Origin: Adiantum capillus-veneris
Taxonomy: Eukaryota; Streptophyta; Polypodiopsida; Polypodiales; Pteridaceae
DNA length: 60,000 bases
Assembly: GCA_014529385.2 (NCBI GenBank)
Contig: CM043948.1
Location: 25,990,268 to 26,050,267 of the forward strand
Direction of reading: 5' to 3'
Shown here piece after piece: positions 9,718 through 21,905 of the stretch. Numbering within the stretch: position 1 is the first letter of the stretch; each line of letters opens with the position of its first letter. The position numbers and the translations under genes are program-made. Below the pieces are notes generated by a model. The model was not told the origin of the DNA. It ran no database searches and worked only from the letters and a program-made list of their open reading frames with translations.

Positions 9718-11091
9718 ATGTATCTACGCTCTGGTCGTGTGCTAGAGTCCGAACAACTAGCTAGTGCTTCGATTTACGGGGGTACTCACTATCCTTCCAC
9801 GCTAGGGTCTACGCCCTCGGCGAGGACCCAAGGTAGTGCAACCGAAGACCCAAATATAGCAGCTAGCGACTCTTTCTATGACTTCGATATTATGGAAGAG
9901 CATCTTACACAAAGCCCCGGGGGAACAAATGAAACCGTACCTAGCTGGGCCCAACAACCTGGAACTAGTGTTTTTAGCCGTTTGATGGAAACTTTTAGTA
10001 GAGCTACGCACTCTGAACCTACAGCTAGTGAAGTAAACGAAGGGGGTGGGGAAGTAGAATCACCATTCACATCTCCTGTAGACCCCACACTCCCTCAGAG
10101 CGTCCACGTGGACATTCCACCTACCTCATTTAATGAGGGCCCTACCAAGCTACCACCTTCCAAAGTCGCCTCTAAGGTAGCGGTGACTAAAAGTCAAAAC
10201 ATGGGAAGCAACATTGCATCCACCTCACGGCAACCCTCTAGTACACCAAGTTTGGACAGATTATTTCTCAATGAAAATTGGGAATATGACCTACACACGG
10301 AGACTTTGACCGACCTATACATGGGCTACACATACCATGTGGGTTGGTTAGAAGTTGTACAATCCACATCTAGTGCCACTAGTCTAGAGGAACAACAACA
10401 CATGATCTGCAATGTCATCCATAGGATTATCCAGTCCGAGAGGCAAAATCGAGGAATAAACATACCTTCGATGGGTCCTATGCGATTTTTAGACACGGGC
10501 AAAGGGAAACAACCCACTCTATCATAAATGGAGACTCCCCCAGTGAGTCCCATTGATCCCCCATATGTTGTTTCGCCAGGGGTCTCAATGCAATCTGAGC
10601 CCACAAGTGATAGCTTTACTTTTCCAAGTCTAGCTCATCTTTTCCTTGATGACACCACGGCTACCATGCCTACCCCAATGATGGGCATGCCAAGAAACAC
10701 GCCATGGACCTCGTTTGTTAGTAAAGCACCGCTACATGGTAGCTCAATGCCTGCAATAGTACCTACAAGTGCGAACCCATCGTATGCACCTATGGGTCCA
10801 CGTACTCATGTAGTCCCTACCCCTCCCATTGTTTCAACTACCTATGCTCCACAACCACAATACACAAGTTCTTATTTCCATGGGACTATACCGGCTAGCA
10901 TTAGCATGTCACATCCGACGTCTGCTATGCCTAGGGCCACTCATATGAACTATGGACCACCACATGGCACAACATCGTACCCAACGTGGAACCCAAGGTC
11001 TTCCTATGCACCAAACCCAATGCCAATACTTACTCCACATGTAGTCTCTGGAGCGCTCGCCTTCACCCACGGTGCCTACTCACTTAGGTGA
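9718..11091 (+). pseudogene. E1 Gag, N-terminal Pro/Ser/Thr-rich part, broken
   Basis: The ATG at 9718 (MYLRSGRVLE) opens about 270 residues rich in Ser, Thr and Pro, including WAQQPGTSVFSRLMETFSRA. The frame then meets TAA at 10525-10527 immediately followed by ATG. The same frame continues for 187 more residues with many Met/Pro/Tyr to 11091. Near 11080 a frameshift is needed to reach the next block, where a TGA also occurs (about 11121) just before MRNTPDREP. The low-complexity composition resembles a disordered Gag tail rather than capsid. Confidence 0.6.
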
Positions 11092-11137
11092 CTTGGTAAC
11101 ATTTGCTCAAGCTATTGGTTGATCTATTGCTGAGAAT

Positions 11138-11890
11138 ATGCGTAACACGCCTGATAGAGAGCCTAGAAGTAAGGCGGTACAAATAGCCAAGCTCACACAA
11201 AAATTTAGCAGAGACGGGGATGTGAGGAATCATATCGAAGTGTTTGAACAAATATGCGATTCTCTAGGAGAACACAATGACCTACATAAGAGCAATGCTT
11301 TAAGCCTAACCTTAAGTGGAAAGGTTGGGGATTGGTATAGAACCCTAAGGGTGGAAGAAAAAATGATTTACCCTACTCTTAGGAGACTGTTCTTAAAAGA
11401 ATACATACGAGAGGGAGTGCTTTGGGGTGTAGCCTCTCAGCTTCAGAAAGCCCAACAAGAGGAAGGAGAGTCGGTGATAGACTTTATAAGTCGCTTGAAG
11501 CATTTGAATTCTCGTTGTAATCCAAATGAGCGCTTCAACAATAACCAATTGCTTGATAGATTCATTAGGGGATTACGACATGAGGATATCTACAATGGCT
11601 TAGTCATTAGAGGTATCACCACTTGGGAAGCAGTCACCACCAATGCGATCCAATTGGAGGATAATTTAATGATTCAAGGAGAAAGAGTGTCTGTTGAGCC
11701 TAAATCTATTAGCTCACAAGCATTGGGGCATCAGCCAATGACCCTAAAGCCTATTGCTAAGGAGCCAAAGATATCTGAGATTACTTTAGCAGATCTCACC
11801 AAGGCTATTCAAGAGAGTCTTAGAGACAATCGTACTCCGCAAAACAATCATAGGTATCCAAGAAGGGAGCAGCAATGGTGCATTGCATAG
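11138..11890 (+). CDS. gag: E1 Gag capsid-like domain (Retrotrans_gag type)
   Basis: 250 residues. The block from KFSRDGDVRNHIEVFEQICD through LSGKVGDWYRTL, LRRLFLKEYI, VIDFISRLKHLNSRC and LLDRFIRGLRHEDIYNGL has the layout of the Ty3-type Gag capsid family: helix, Trp-Tyr around residue 70, then a second half ending in the FIRGL motif. Gag coats the RNA in virus-like particles in the cytoplasm. The frame ends at 11890 overlapping the next block, so a frameshift near 11880 links it to the nucleocapsid part. E2 has the equivalent at 37175-37860 with a similar order of motifs but low identity. Confidence 0.8.
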   Translation: MRNTPDREPRSKAVQIAKLTQKFSRDGDVRNHIEVFEQICDSLGEHNDLHKSNALSLTLSGKVGDWYRTLRVEEKMIYPTLRRLFLKEYIREGVLWGVASQLQKAQQEEGESVIDFISRLKHLNSRCNPNERFNNNQLLDRFIRGLRHEDIYNGLVIRGITTWEAVTTNAIQLEDNLMIQGERVSVEPKSISSQALGHQPMTLKPIAKEPKISEITLADLTKAIQESLRDNRTPQNNHRYPRREQQWCIA

Positions 11891-13533
11891 TATTTAAGCG
11901 CACGATGGCCAATAGACCAACCTTAGCATGGACAGACACACCTCGAGTGCCTGCATTGATGCCGCCCCCATCTCTTGAACAAATAGCACAACACATGGTA
12001 CCTAGGACCCAAAATGTTGTTCAAACAACACCCTTACCACCTCCAGTGCTAGGACCGCAACCACCACATCCGAAAATCACTTCTGTGAATCAAGTGGGTT
12101 GTGAGTCATCTATTTCTTGTTTGGAAGGCTATGAGGAAGATATAGATCCTAATATCGCCTATGGGATGGATGCGCTTGAAGAAAGTCCACAATACTACAT
12201 GGAGGACTATTGGGGACAAGTCAAACCTGTATATCAAGTAGCTGCTCTTGCGGCAAGAGGCCAAAATATCAATTACACTGTTAAGAGACCACTTCTTCAA
12301 TGCTATGAGTGTGGAGGTCCACATCATGTAGCCAAGTGTCCTATTAGGTTACAAAAGAACGCCACACTAATGCAAACCAATCAAGAAAGCACGTCTACAA
12401 TGCCGATACTCATGTGTAATCGATGTGGCATAGATCATTTGATTGCCCAATGTCCAAATAATTCACATGCACCAAAGATCACGCCATTAAACTTGATTGA
12501 AGTTACAGAGGAGCCATCACAAAGTACACCTGTGGTACCAGTAAATGTACTCACACGATCGATGCTCCAAAAACAAAATTATATTCTTGGGGAAAGAGAC
12601 ACGGCATCAATTGCCCAATCTCAAAAAAAGAAGAAAACACGAAGAAATAGATCGCAAAAAGCAGCGAAGTCAGACCCCAGTTCAAAGACCAACATAGGGA
12701 CTGGTAATGACCCCGTATATATGAACGACGTTGAAGAAGATTCTGATTCAGGTGAAACCATGGAGACCAAAAGGACCACTAACATAGAAACCAACAATGA
12801 ATATCTTCATGAGCCACAATGGCCAGGATCCAAAAAGAAGATAGGAACTTACCCAAACCCTACAGAGGAGATTGAGCGAGCCAAGCAATTAAGGAGTTTG
12901 GTAGAAGATACCCAAAGGGATCTAGAACCAGCACTTAGGAAGATCTGGATTACAGACACCGTGTTCCCTACGCAACAACAACCTCACCAAGTACATAGAC
13001 CCTTGGACATACCTAGTGTCATCCAAGAAGAAAGTGACTTAAAGTCATGGGAAAGTGGGCGTACTCACTTCTTGATGGAAAGAATGTTTACAGAGGGACT
13101 ACCTGATTGTATCGAAGAAATAGAGATCCCATCTTCCCCACGTCAAGGGACTCAAGGCCAAAAGGTGTCGTTAAACATTGCCAAATTGATGGATTTCATG
13201 TCTTCAGAAGTTAGAACCACCATCATGTCCAAACTATATAAAGACCCTGAGCTAGTCTCAGCTCTTGGAGCCTTTCTCAATGGAGAACTGAAGTTTGGGC
13301 TACCACAATTTGCACAGATGGATGGAGGTGAGGAGATGCCAATAGAGGAGGAATACATAGATCCACAACCAAACCTAGATGAGAACCTTGTTATAGAAAT
13401 ACATGTTAACAAGTTGGGACAATACTTTGAGGGTGATGAATCTAATGCGACTATACCAATCACTACTAAGGGATTAACTGTGAAGGGAATCCTTGATGGT
13501 GGCACTGGGATTAGCATTGTGACTAAAAATTGA
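11875..13533 (+). CDS. E1 nucleocapsid knuckles and start of protease
   Basis: 552 residues open. Two CCHC zinc knuckles, CYECGGPHHVAKC (12301-12339) and CNRCGIDHLIAQC (12415-12453), would bind the element's RNA. VPVNVLTRSM and a Lys-rich stretch follow, then an acidic linker. NKLGQYFEGDESN leads into a retropepsin start ILDGGTGISIV (Asp codon 13495-13497). The usual D-S/T-G is D-G-G here, which would impair the enzyme. TGA at 13531-13533 ends the block, but the same frame continues with WETMGRPHL, matching the E2 protease, so this is a single nonsense mutation. E2 has the same order and many of the same words. Confidence 0.75.
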   Translation: MVHCIVFKRTMANRPTLAWTDTPRVPALMPPPSLEQIAQHMVPRTQNVVQTTPLPPPVLGPQPPHPKITSVNQVGCESSISCLEGYEEDIDPNIAYGMDALEESPQYYMEDYWGQVKPVYQVAALAARGQNINYTVKRPLLQCYECGGPHHVAKCPIRLQKNATLMQTNQESTSTMPILMCNRCGIDHLIAQCPNNSHAPKITPLNLIEVTEEPSQSTPVVPVNVLTRSMLQKQNYILGERDTASIAQSQKKKKTRRNRSQKAAKSDPSSKTNIGTGNDPVYMNDVEEDSDSGETMETKRTTNIETNNEYLHEPQWPGSKKKIGTYPNPTEEIERAKQLRSLVEDTQRDLEPALRKIWITDTVFPTQQQPHQVHRPLDIPSVIQEESDLKSWESGRTHFLMERMFTEGLPDCIEEIEIPSSPRQGTQGQKVSLNIAKLMDFMSSEVRTTIMSKLYKDPELVSALGAFLNGELKFGLPQFAQMDGGEEMPIEEEYIDPQPNLDENLVIEIHVNKLGQYFEGDESNATIPITTKGLTVKGILDGGTGISIVTKN

Positions 13534-14787
13534 TGGGAAACTATGGGAAGACCTCACCTTGCGACCACAACCATAGTAGTGAAGATGGCCAATGGGTCTA
13601 TTGTTAAACTTATTGGGATGCTAGAAGATCTCAAGATCAAGGTATTTGGACATAAAATAAGAGTTACCTTCATTTTTATGGATTTCTCCAAGCACACTAT
13701 GGCATCGGAGATGATCTTAGGACGTCCTTTCATGAGGACAGCAAAAATGGTGCATGACTGGTCTAAAAACCATGTCTACTTGCAGTTCCAAGATTCTGTC
13801 ATTCGAGTGGATCTTGTGACTGGTCGAGCACATCCTCTAGGAAACATGTTTATTTATTATCATAGATCTGACACCACAGTTGACTCGACCCCATTGCAGT
13901 ATTGTTACACGTGTAAAGCGAACACTGATGTTGGGGAAGATTCTCCTTATATGGATGTACTACCTGGGATGACTAAATCGGACAATGTGGATTGGGTCCA
14001 CCTAGCAGCAACCATAGACACTTGGGGAAATAGGGGGACAACCTGGGTAACACCTGAGGGGGATGGAATGCATGTACCCTTAAATATGCTACAAGCAATG
14101 CATATAGCTTCTAAGAAGACTCATCCTAATATAACGAAGGAAACATACAAGTGGGTCCCTAAAGATTCTTTAGCGACCATAGACAAAGCTAAAAGACAAG
14201 AGCGTGGTAAGAGACGTCCCACTCGCTCCAAGAAATGTAAGAAAACGTGGTGGTGGATTCCTAAACATCTATTGGAAGCCCAAGGCTACTATCAAGGAAA
14301 TGATCAAATCTGGGTGCCAAAACGTAGATTGTGTTCTTACTTGTCACCTGACCCATGTGGGCTTAATCCTGTAGCTCCAAAACAAATTAACGACTGTGGA
14401 AAGAAAAAAATCACAGAATGCTACACACTCGCTCCAGAGCTAGTTTTGGTACCAAAGAAAGAACAATTTGTTCCACCTAGCTCAGGAAAGGGGGAGTCCC
14501 ATGAAGCTTCTAGCTCCTCATGTAATGCATCCATAGAGGTAAAAGCTTCTTCACAGCCTCCACCTACAATAGTGGACCTCCATAAAGCTACAAAGGAATC
14601 CACACTTCACAGTGTTCAAGAATCACCTGATGAACCACTTCAAGTCCGATCCTGGGAGAGTACCTTACCACCCTTGCAACTCGATGAGGCACCTAAGGTA
14701 AGAGAAAACTATTGGCAAAAATCCTCACCTATTATTGACTGGAACAATTGGTTTCAAAGGGTGACAAGCTCATTTCAAATGGTATGA
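13534..14787 (+). CDS. E1 protease C-terminal part and W-[VI]-P-K repeat region
   Basis: In frame with the preceding block after its TGA. MILGRPFMRTAKMVHDW is the second half of a retropepsin fold (E2: IILGRPFLRQFKMVQDW). About 120 residues further on, a spaced motif recurs: YKWVPK, WWWIPK, IWVPK and LVLVPK, each followed by a basic or Ser-rich spacer. The region ends RSWESTLPPL...WFQRVTSSFQMV at 14787 without reaching any RT motif. The function of the W-x-P-K repeats is unknown; E2 has them in the same place, so they are a family feature. Confidence 0.7.
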   Translation, partial: WETMGRPHLATTTIVVKMANGSIVKLIGMLEDLKIKVFGHKIRVTFIFMDFSKHTMASEMILGRPFMRTAKMVHDWSKNHVYLQFQDSVIRVDLVTGRAHPLGNMFIYYHRSDTTVDSTPLQYCYTCKANTDVGEDSPYMDVLPGMTKSDNVDWVHLAATIDTWGNRGTTWVTPEGDGMHVPLNMLQAMHIASKKTHPNITKETYKWVPKDSLATIDKAKRQERGKRRPTRSKKCKKTWWWIPKHLLEAQGYYQGNDQIWVPKRRLCSYLSPDPCGLNPVAPKQINDCGKKKITECYTLAPELVLVPKKEQFVPPSSGKGESHEASSSSCNASIEVKASSQPPPTIVDLHKATKESTLHSVQESPDEPLQVRSWESTLPPLQLDEAPKVRENYWQKSSPIIDWNNWFQRVTSSFQMV

Positions 14788-14795
14788 TCTACCCA

Positions 14796-14808
14796 AGGAA
14801 GGGGGGAG
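14796..14808 (+). promoter_or_regulatory. Internal polypurine tract of E1
   Basis: AGGAAGGGGGGAG lies just after the end of the coding region and about 1.87 kb before the 3' LTR. The identical 13-mer occurs at 48209-48221 in E2, also just after its coding region. It could prime second-strand synthesis. In E1 it is followed by TTTGCTGACAG and a TATA-like ATATATAAAG (about 14888-14897), so it might alternatively be the edge of an ancient LTR. Confidence 0.5.
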
Positions 14809-15070
14809 TATTTGCTGACAGTCATCATTCACTCACTTCCCTCTCAACCTTTCTCCCTGACCTCTTAATCTCCAATCTTAGGGAATGTATATATAAAGCC
14901 TTATACTCACAAAAACAAGATAAAAAAGTAAAAGAGCAAGAGCGACTAGCAACGAGAGAGCACCCTATCAGATCCTACATATAAGTCTAAATTCACCATG
15001 TCACATCAAGCAACACACAAAAACAAATCATGTTTTAAAGACCTAACCAAATCTATTTGTATTCTCAAAG

Positions 15071-15493
15071 ATGGCTAGTTCACCAGAGGCATGCGCTTCT
15101 ATTTTTGATGAAAGGTACCGTTTTTCTTTTTCTCAAGTGTTTCACATCTGCTACCCTGTACTTTCTTGCGAATGGGATTTGGTAGAGAGACTTGCATGTG
15201 AGCAAAATTTTGAGGAGTTAGAATGGCTGATATGTCTATGGATAACTAGTGATCACTACCCAGTAGCGAATGTTTCTCCGGTGGCACATGCTTATTCTTT
15301 TGCACAGGATGAGTATCCACGCATCGCGAGGTTCTTGATTAACACGCTTGCGCAAGAGGATGATGAAGAAGAAATAATAGAGACCGAGGAAGGCTATAGC
15401 CTCACGGAAAATGATTTCGTTTATCTAGATGATGAGGATAGAGGCATAGCCTTAGGGTGGCCACCCGGTTTATATAATATCCTCTTTCCTTGA
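15071..15493 (+). CDS. E1 accessory ORF of unknown function
   Basis: 140 residues from ATG 15071 to TGA 15493, uninterrupted although the rest of E1 is broken. It includes FSFSQVFHICYPVLSCEWDL, FEELEWLICLW, FLINTLAQEDDEEEIIETEE and FVYLDDEDRGIALGWPPG. It is acidic with a compact aromatic-rich first half and no signal peptide or family I recognise. It sits downstream of the internal purine tract and a TATA-like box, where RT would lie in an autonomous element. It may be expressed from its own internal promoter or be a captured fragment. Confidence 0.45.
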   Translation: MASSPEACASIFDERYRFSFSQVFHICYPVLSCEWDLVERLACEQNFEELEWLICLWITSDHYPVANVSPVAHAYSFAQDEYPRIARFLINTLAQEDDEEEIIETEEGYSLTENDFVYLDDEDRGIALGWPPGLYNILFP

Positions 15494-16663
15494 TTTTAAA
15501 AGGGATGACAGATAGGTAGGTTAGGGGTCTGGATTGTGTTTTGAGTTTGTTTTCTAGGAGTTTTAATTTTTTCACACTGACATGCCTCCTAGAGGTATAG
15601 TGCTTGTTTTTTGGATGTGTTAGGTAGGACTTATATGGATCTCCATCCACATGGCTGAGGACATCTGCTTCGACGAAATGAACAACTCCATACCTCCAGG
15701 TGTACTACTTTCCATGATTCATGTTGGTGGATACGTATAATTGCTAATAATGATTTTTCATGGTTTGTTTGAGTGCAATAGTTATGTTTGTTATCTGCCA
15801 TTATAGATGTATAAATTTGTCTTTGCTTAAGTTGATGGAACTAGAGTTTAATCTTATGGATGAGCCTTGAGATTAGGAGACCGTGACTTTAGGTTAACTC
15901 ATTTACTTGACCACTAGGCCTAGCTGATAAAATAATCTGAGTATTTGAGACCTTAGGAATGTTTAAGGCATAGAGAAGCTTGCTCACTTAAACAACAAAA
16001 ACACTAGTGAGAATACAAAGGAAATGGAAGAAAAAAACATAAGTGCCACAAATGAAAAATCTAATGCTGGAAGAGAAATCTTGGCTTGATTTGGTACTTC
16101 ACTCACATGTATTGTCTATGGTACTAGAGCCCTAGAGGTTCCCAGTATGGGCGGTTTTCTTTGAGAAGCAAAAAGCTCCGGACATACAAAATAAGCACAC
16201 ACAAATGACATTTAAAAGACTTCCATCGAGCTTACAGTTAACATTTCAAACTTTTGTTGGCAGTTGTGAGAGCTAGTTGGCTAATCAAAGCTGAAAAGCA
16301 CAATTAGGGAATCTTGCATTTAGATAATCTTATTAGCTTAGCTAGTACTCGAGTAGTTGTTTTAACCTTAGTCATAGCTAACTAATTGATAGACTCACCC
16401 ATAAGCCCAAAACTCTTGATTCATTAATTTACTCAAAGTGCGATTTATTTGTCCTTAATGGTAGTCTAACATTTCATAAATCTTGCATTTACTCATTTCG
16501 ACATGTACTTTACATTCCCCTCATGATTTATGTCCATATAATTCCGCTTGCTGAAACAGTGACTTTGCCTTGCAGATTCAAATCCAGATGCTCTACAACA
16601 TGGACGTAACAAGCTTCAACTCGATAGCTTCCGAGGACGGAATCTACATCAGGAACGGGGGCA
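15494..16663 (+). other. E1 3' untranslated region and terminal purine tract
   Basis: AT-rich, no convincing coding sequence. It ends in AGGAACGGGGGCA (16651-16663) directly against the 3' LTR, the expected plus-strand primer. Confidence 0.6.
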
Positions 16664-17259
16664 TGTTAACCCTCACGGCTCACGGACACCCTATTACCTA
16701 CGATGGACGTTGTAACCTACGACGGACATTGTATTATTTATTTGGTAGAGTCAGGTACCGGGCTTGTCGGTCCAATAGAAAAATGGTAAGAGTGATCTCC
16801 GATGAGAGGCGCACTCTAACTGGAACATTCAAGGGATTAGTTGGCTAAGCATGTGTGCCCAAGTGTGAATGGGGCGAGCTCATATAAAAATCAACTAAAC
16901 CTAAAATTCACTCATTCTCTCATTTGTACAATAGAAGAGTGCTCTTGCTCCATCTCCATCTCCATCTTCTTCTTCTTCACCTCCTTGTGTGTGTGTGTGA
17001 GAGAGAGAGAGAGTGTGTGTGGGCGATCGAGCATTACGAAGGCACGACGGTGGTGAAGCGGTTGAGCGCTGCATAGTGGCGTCTCCTTCTTCTTCGCGAC
17101 GAGGAATCCTCCGCGAAGCAAGCATAGAGTGGTGAGTGACACACCATCGTCTTCTTTGAGCTTACTAGTTTAGTCTTGTCGTGTGCTTGGAGCCATTTGT
17201 AGCTCGCACACGATGTATCGACAAGTTCTTTACATTGACACGTGCGACATACGCGCACA
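16664..17259 (+). repeat. E1 3' LTR
   Basis: 596 bp, partner of 8226-8832. The TATA box CATATAAAAA is at about 16881-16890. Differences from the 5' copy are scattered substitutions and a shorter GT/GA tract around 16987-17020. Confidence 0.9.
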
Positions 17260-17264
17260 TAGAC

Positions 17265-18353
17265 CATCGCTCATTTGGGCCCCTTTATCATTGGCCCCGT
17301 GTTGAGATAGATATATATGCACATGTCTATATAAAATTTAGGTCTCACATGATTTAATTGAGTAAAACTATTCAAACAGTGTATAGCATAGTGACTGACA
17401 ACGTACTAAGAAACTACTTCTATTGATCCAATTTTGACCCATTTAAATTACTCAAAAAACATGGTTATAAAGTTGTGTTAGGTTCTTCGTGTAAATTTGC
17501 ATCTATAAAAACTCTTTATAGCTTTCATCCCTCAGCAAATGAACTATGGTTATAAAGTTGTGTTAGGTTCTTCGTATAAATTTGCATCTATAAAAACTCT
17601 TTATAGCTTTCATCCCTCAGCAAATGAACTATAATTACAAAACAAGCAATTGATACAAAGGAATGTTAGTTCTTACATGTATCTTTGTAGCTATTGACTC
17701 ACAAGTTTGAGGGCAGAGTCTTTTGGAAAGTCATGATTTTGAAACATAAAAAATTTCTCTCATTTTTCATTTTCTCACTCCCCCCCACCCCATAAATATG
17801 ATAAGCTTGAGAGATAAATTATTGGGGGGTTGCCCTTAACTTATACGCTTATGTAACTTGCTAAAAAATCCCCCTCTCCTGTACTTACGTGGTGCGATAA
17901 GTTTTCCATGGTGAATCTCCCGGGACTGCACCCCATGTCAAAGGGACTTGATGCCCCGTCCTCGTCTTTACAACAGGCCCTAAGTGACGATATCCGTGCC
18001 CACCTGCTCTACGCAGAGAGAGAAAAGAAAAGCTTCTTTGAAACAACAGTTTGATCCATGCAAATTCCAAGGGCCACAGATGTATTAGTGAAGCGAATCT
18101 CTTTGACCCATGCAGACTCCAAGAGAACTTGTGTTGATTCTTGTCTTCTTTACTTGGTTGGCATAAGTCTTGTTTTTCAACTTTGGCCGTAACCTTGTCC
18201 ACATTCACCACCTTCGTGACGTACGATTACGTGCCATAATCCAAGAGCCACTTTTATTTTTAGCCCAGTTAGGTTCTTTTTTGCGCCAACGTCAACCAAG
18301 TAACCAGTGCCGCTTTAATTGGGCTACAGATTCTGTGGAAGACGGGTTATGAC
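17265..18353. repeat. AT-rich intergenic DNA with an 85-bp tandem duplication
   Basis: A unit starting ATGGTTATAAAGTTGTGTTA occupies 17461-17545 and again 17546-17630 with one or two base differences. The rest is AT-rich and shows no gene. A minus-strand open frame at 17885-18211 has no recognisable content. Confidence 0.7.
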
Positions 18354-18800
18354 ATGGATTTGCTGTTGGAGGATATGCGCAGAATGCTAAGTGACGAGTG
18401 GTTTTACGACATAGTGTTCGTGTGCGACGAGGAAGAGGAAGAGGTGCCTGCTTTGCGCATGCTGGTTGCTTCCCGCTCTCTGTGCTGGCCGAGGAGCTTC
18501 TTGTCAGGGACATCATCTCTTGGAGTGCATTGATTGCGGAACATGCCCAACAGGGGCAAGTCCAGGAAGCTCATGAAAAAAGATTGCATGCCAACAACAG
18601 TGCTGGATGAGGAGCTTCTTGTCAAGGATGCCGTCTCTTTGAGTGCATTGATTTAATTGCGGAACATGCCCAACAGCGGCAAGTCAACGAAGCTCATGGC
18701 TGTTTTCAGCGTATACGAACTCAGGGTCTCACTGTAGATGCAATCACCTTTGCTTGCATATTGAAGGCATGCGGCACTACACAAGATGAGGTTGGTTACC
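18354..18800 (+). pseudogene. BTB-like and PPR gene debris
   Basis: 18354-18473 reads MDLLLEDMRRMLSDEWFYDI followed by VFVCDEEEEEVPALRMLVAS, which resembles the start of a BTB/POZ domain. It then changes frame into pentatricopeptide-repeat phrases. LAEELLVRDIISWSALIAEH plus AQQGQVQEA (about 18484-18580) recurs as a second copy at about 18600-18700 with a stop after SALI, ending in DAITFACILKACG near 18740-18775. PPR proteins bind organelle RNA. Frameshifts and stops show this is a dead fragment, possibly two genes fused. The wording is fern-like in my recollection. Confidence 0.55.
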
Positions 18801-20813
<2,013 letters not shown>

Positions 20814-20816
<3 letters not shown>

Positions 20817-21236
20817 TACCGCCGGAGGCGTGGAGAGCCCTAGCAACCATCCTTGCACATAATCAAGCTACACGCGAGCAGAGAGAGACAGAGAGGGAGG
20901 TAGAGCGAGAGAGCACATGCAGGCGCACCTCCTAGAGCGGAGTGCTACACCGGCACGGCGAGAGAAGAGAGGGAAGAGGAGAGAAGAACAACGCAAACAC
21001 TGGGTGCAATCTCCCCCCGTGCAAGAGTGATCATTTCCTTCCTGCACGTATTTAATTTATAGATTCTTGAATGGTCAAAGTGAGTACAAACTGGCCAGCC
21101 GGTCATAAATGGCCAAAGCTCATAAAGAGCACTTGAATAATAAAATGTACATAAAATATGATATCCTTTTGCAATAGCTTAGCTTGGTCAAGCTTTTCCA
21201 CCTGTCAATAAATAATAAGATATCAATTCCATAACA
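20814..21236 (-). repeat. E5 3' LTR
   Basis: 423 bp with clean TGTTATGG (minus sense) at 21236 and CA end at 20814. Confidence 0.85.
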
Positions 21237-21667
21237 TACCTCTCCGTTGGAAAGCAACTGTCCTCAGTTGCGAAAAATCTGCAAACAATACTTGTCAAAA
21301 ACAATGATTAGCTAGTATGTTGTGTCAAAAACATCACATAATAAAAGAAAAATTTATGAAATTAAACAACATTAGCTTATGCCTGCCGTCATCCACATAC
21401 TACCTATTCTAGTGTCCCATACCACTAGAATAAGCAGTATATGTCATACCATGATGAATCAGGATATCATTGGTCACACTCATCATTAATCTCATAATGT
21501 CAAGTCTCATCACATAAACACTGCCATAATAATCACCAGATACCAAATCCCAATCCAATTCCAATTTCAATTGCACAATATAAGTCCAAATCCAAATCAT
21601 TTTCATTATGTACCCGGGTAACAAAATCATACCAGTTACAGTGGTGGCCAGCCACTGCAGCATGATT

Positions 21668-21905
21668 TTGTGATCGGTGTTGCCTCAACCAGCGAATCTA
21701 CACCAATAGAGCGTGCTGCCTAGATCGGCGAATTTGCACTAATGCTGCCTATATCGGCGGATCTGCATTTACCATTGTGAACTTGCAATTTGTCAGTGTG
21801 CTGCCTAAATCAGCGGATCTGCACAGATAATTGGTGTTGCCTAAATCGGCAAATCTACACCAAGATGAGTATTTACACACTGCCTAAATCGGCGGATCTG
21901 TGTGT
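21668..21905. repeat. Dispersed CTGCCTAAATCGGCGGATCTG units in E5
   Basis: At least five imperfect copies of CTGCCTAAATCGGCGGATCT, spaced about 40-60 bp apart and separated by sequence ending GTGTGCTGCC or TGCAC. CGGCGGATC is the best kept part, and AATCGGCGG could fold locally. Origin unknown. Confidence 0.7.

Larger units (their letters stand above)
8226..17259 (+). mobile_element. LTR retrotransposon E1, Gag-protease only, complete ends
   Basis: A 9,034-bp element bounded by a perfect 5-bp target duplication TAGAC (8221-8225 and 17260-17264). LTRs at 8226-8832 and 16664-17259 both begin TGTTAAC and end GCGCACA. The primer-binding site matches tRNA-Asp, and a purine tract precedes the 3' LTR. 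Inside are Gag, two CCHC knuckles and a retropepsin-like region. I found no reverse transcriptase, RNase H or integrase motif in any frame. It is therefore a non-autonomous element with coding capacity, comparable to published TR-GAG type elements, and probably mobilised in trans by a Ty3-type partner. The clean target duplication and similar LTRs suggest fairly recent insertion, but the reading frames are broken at several points. Confidence 0.9.
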
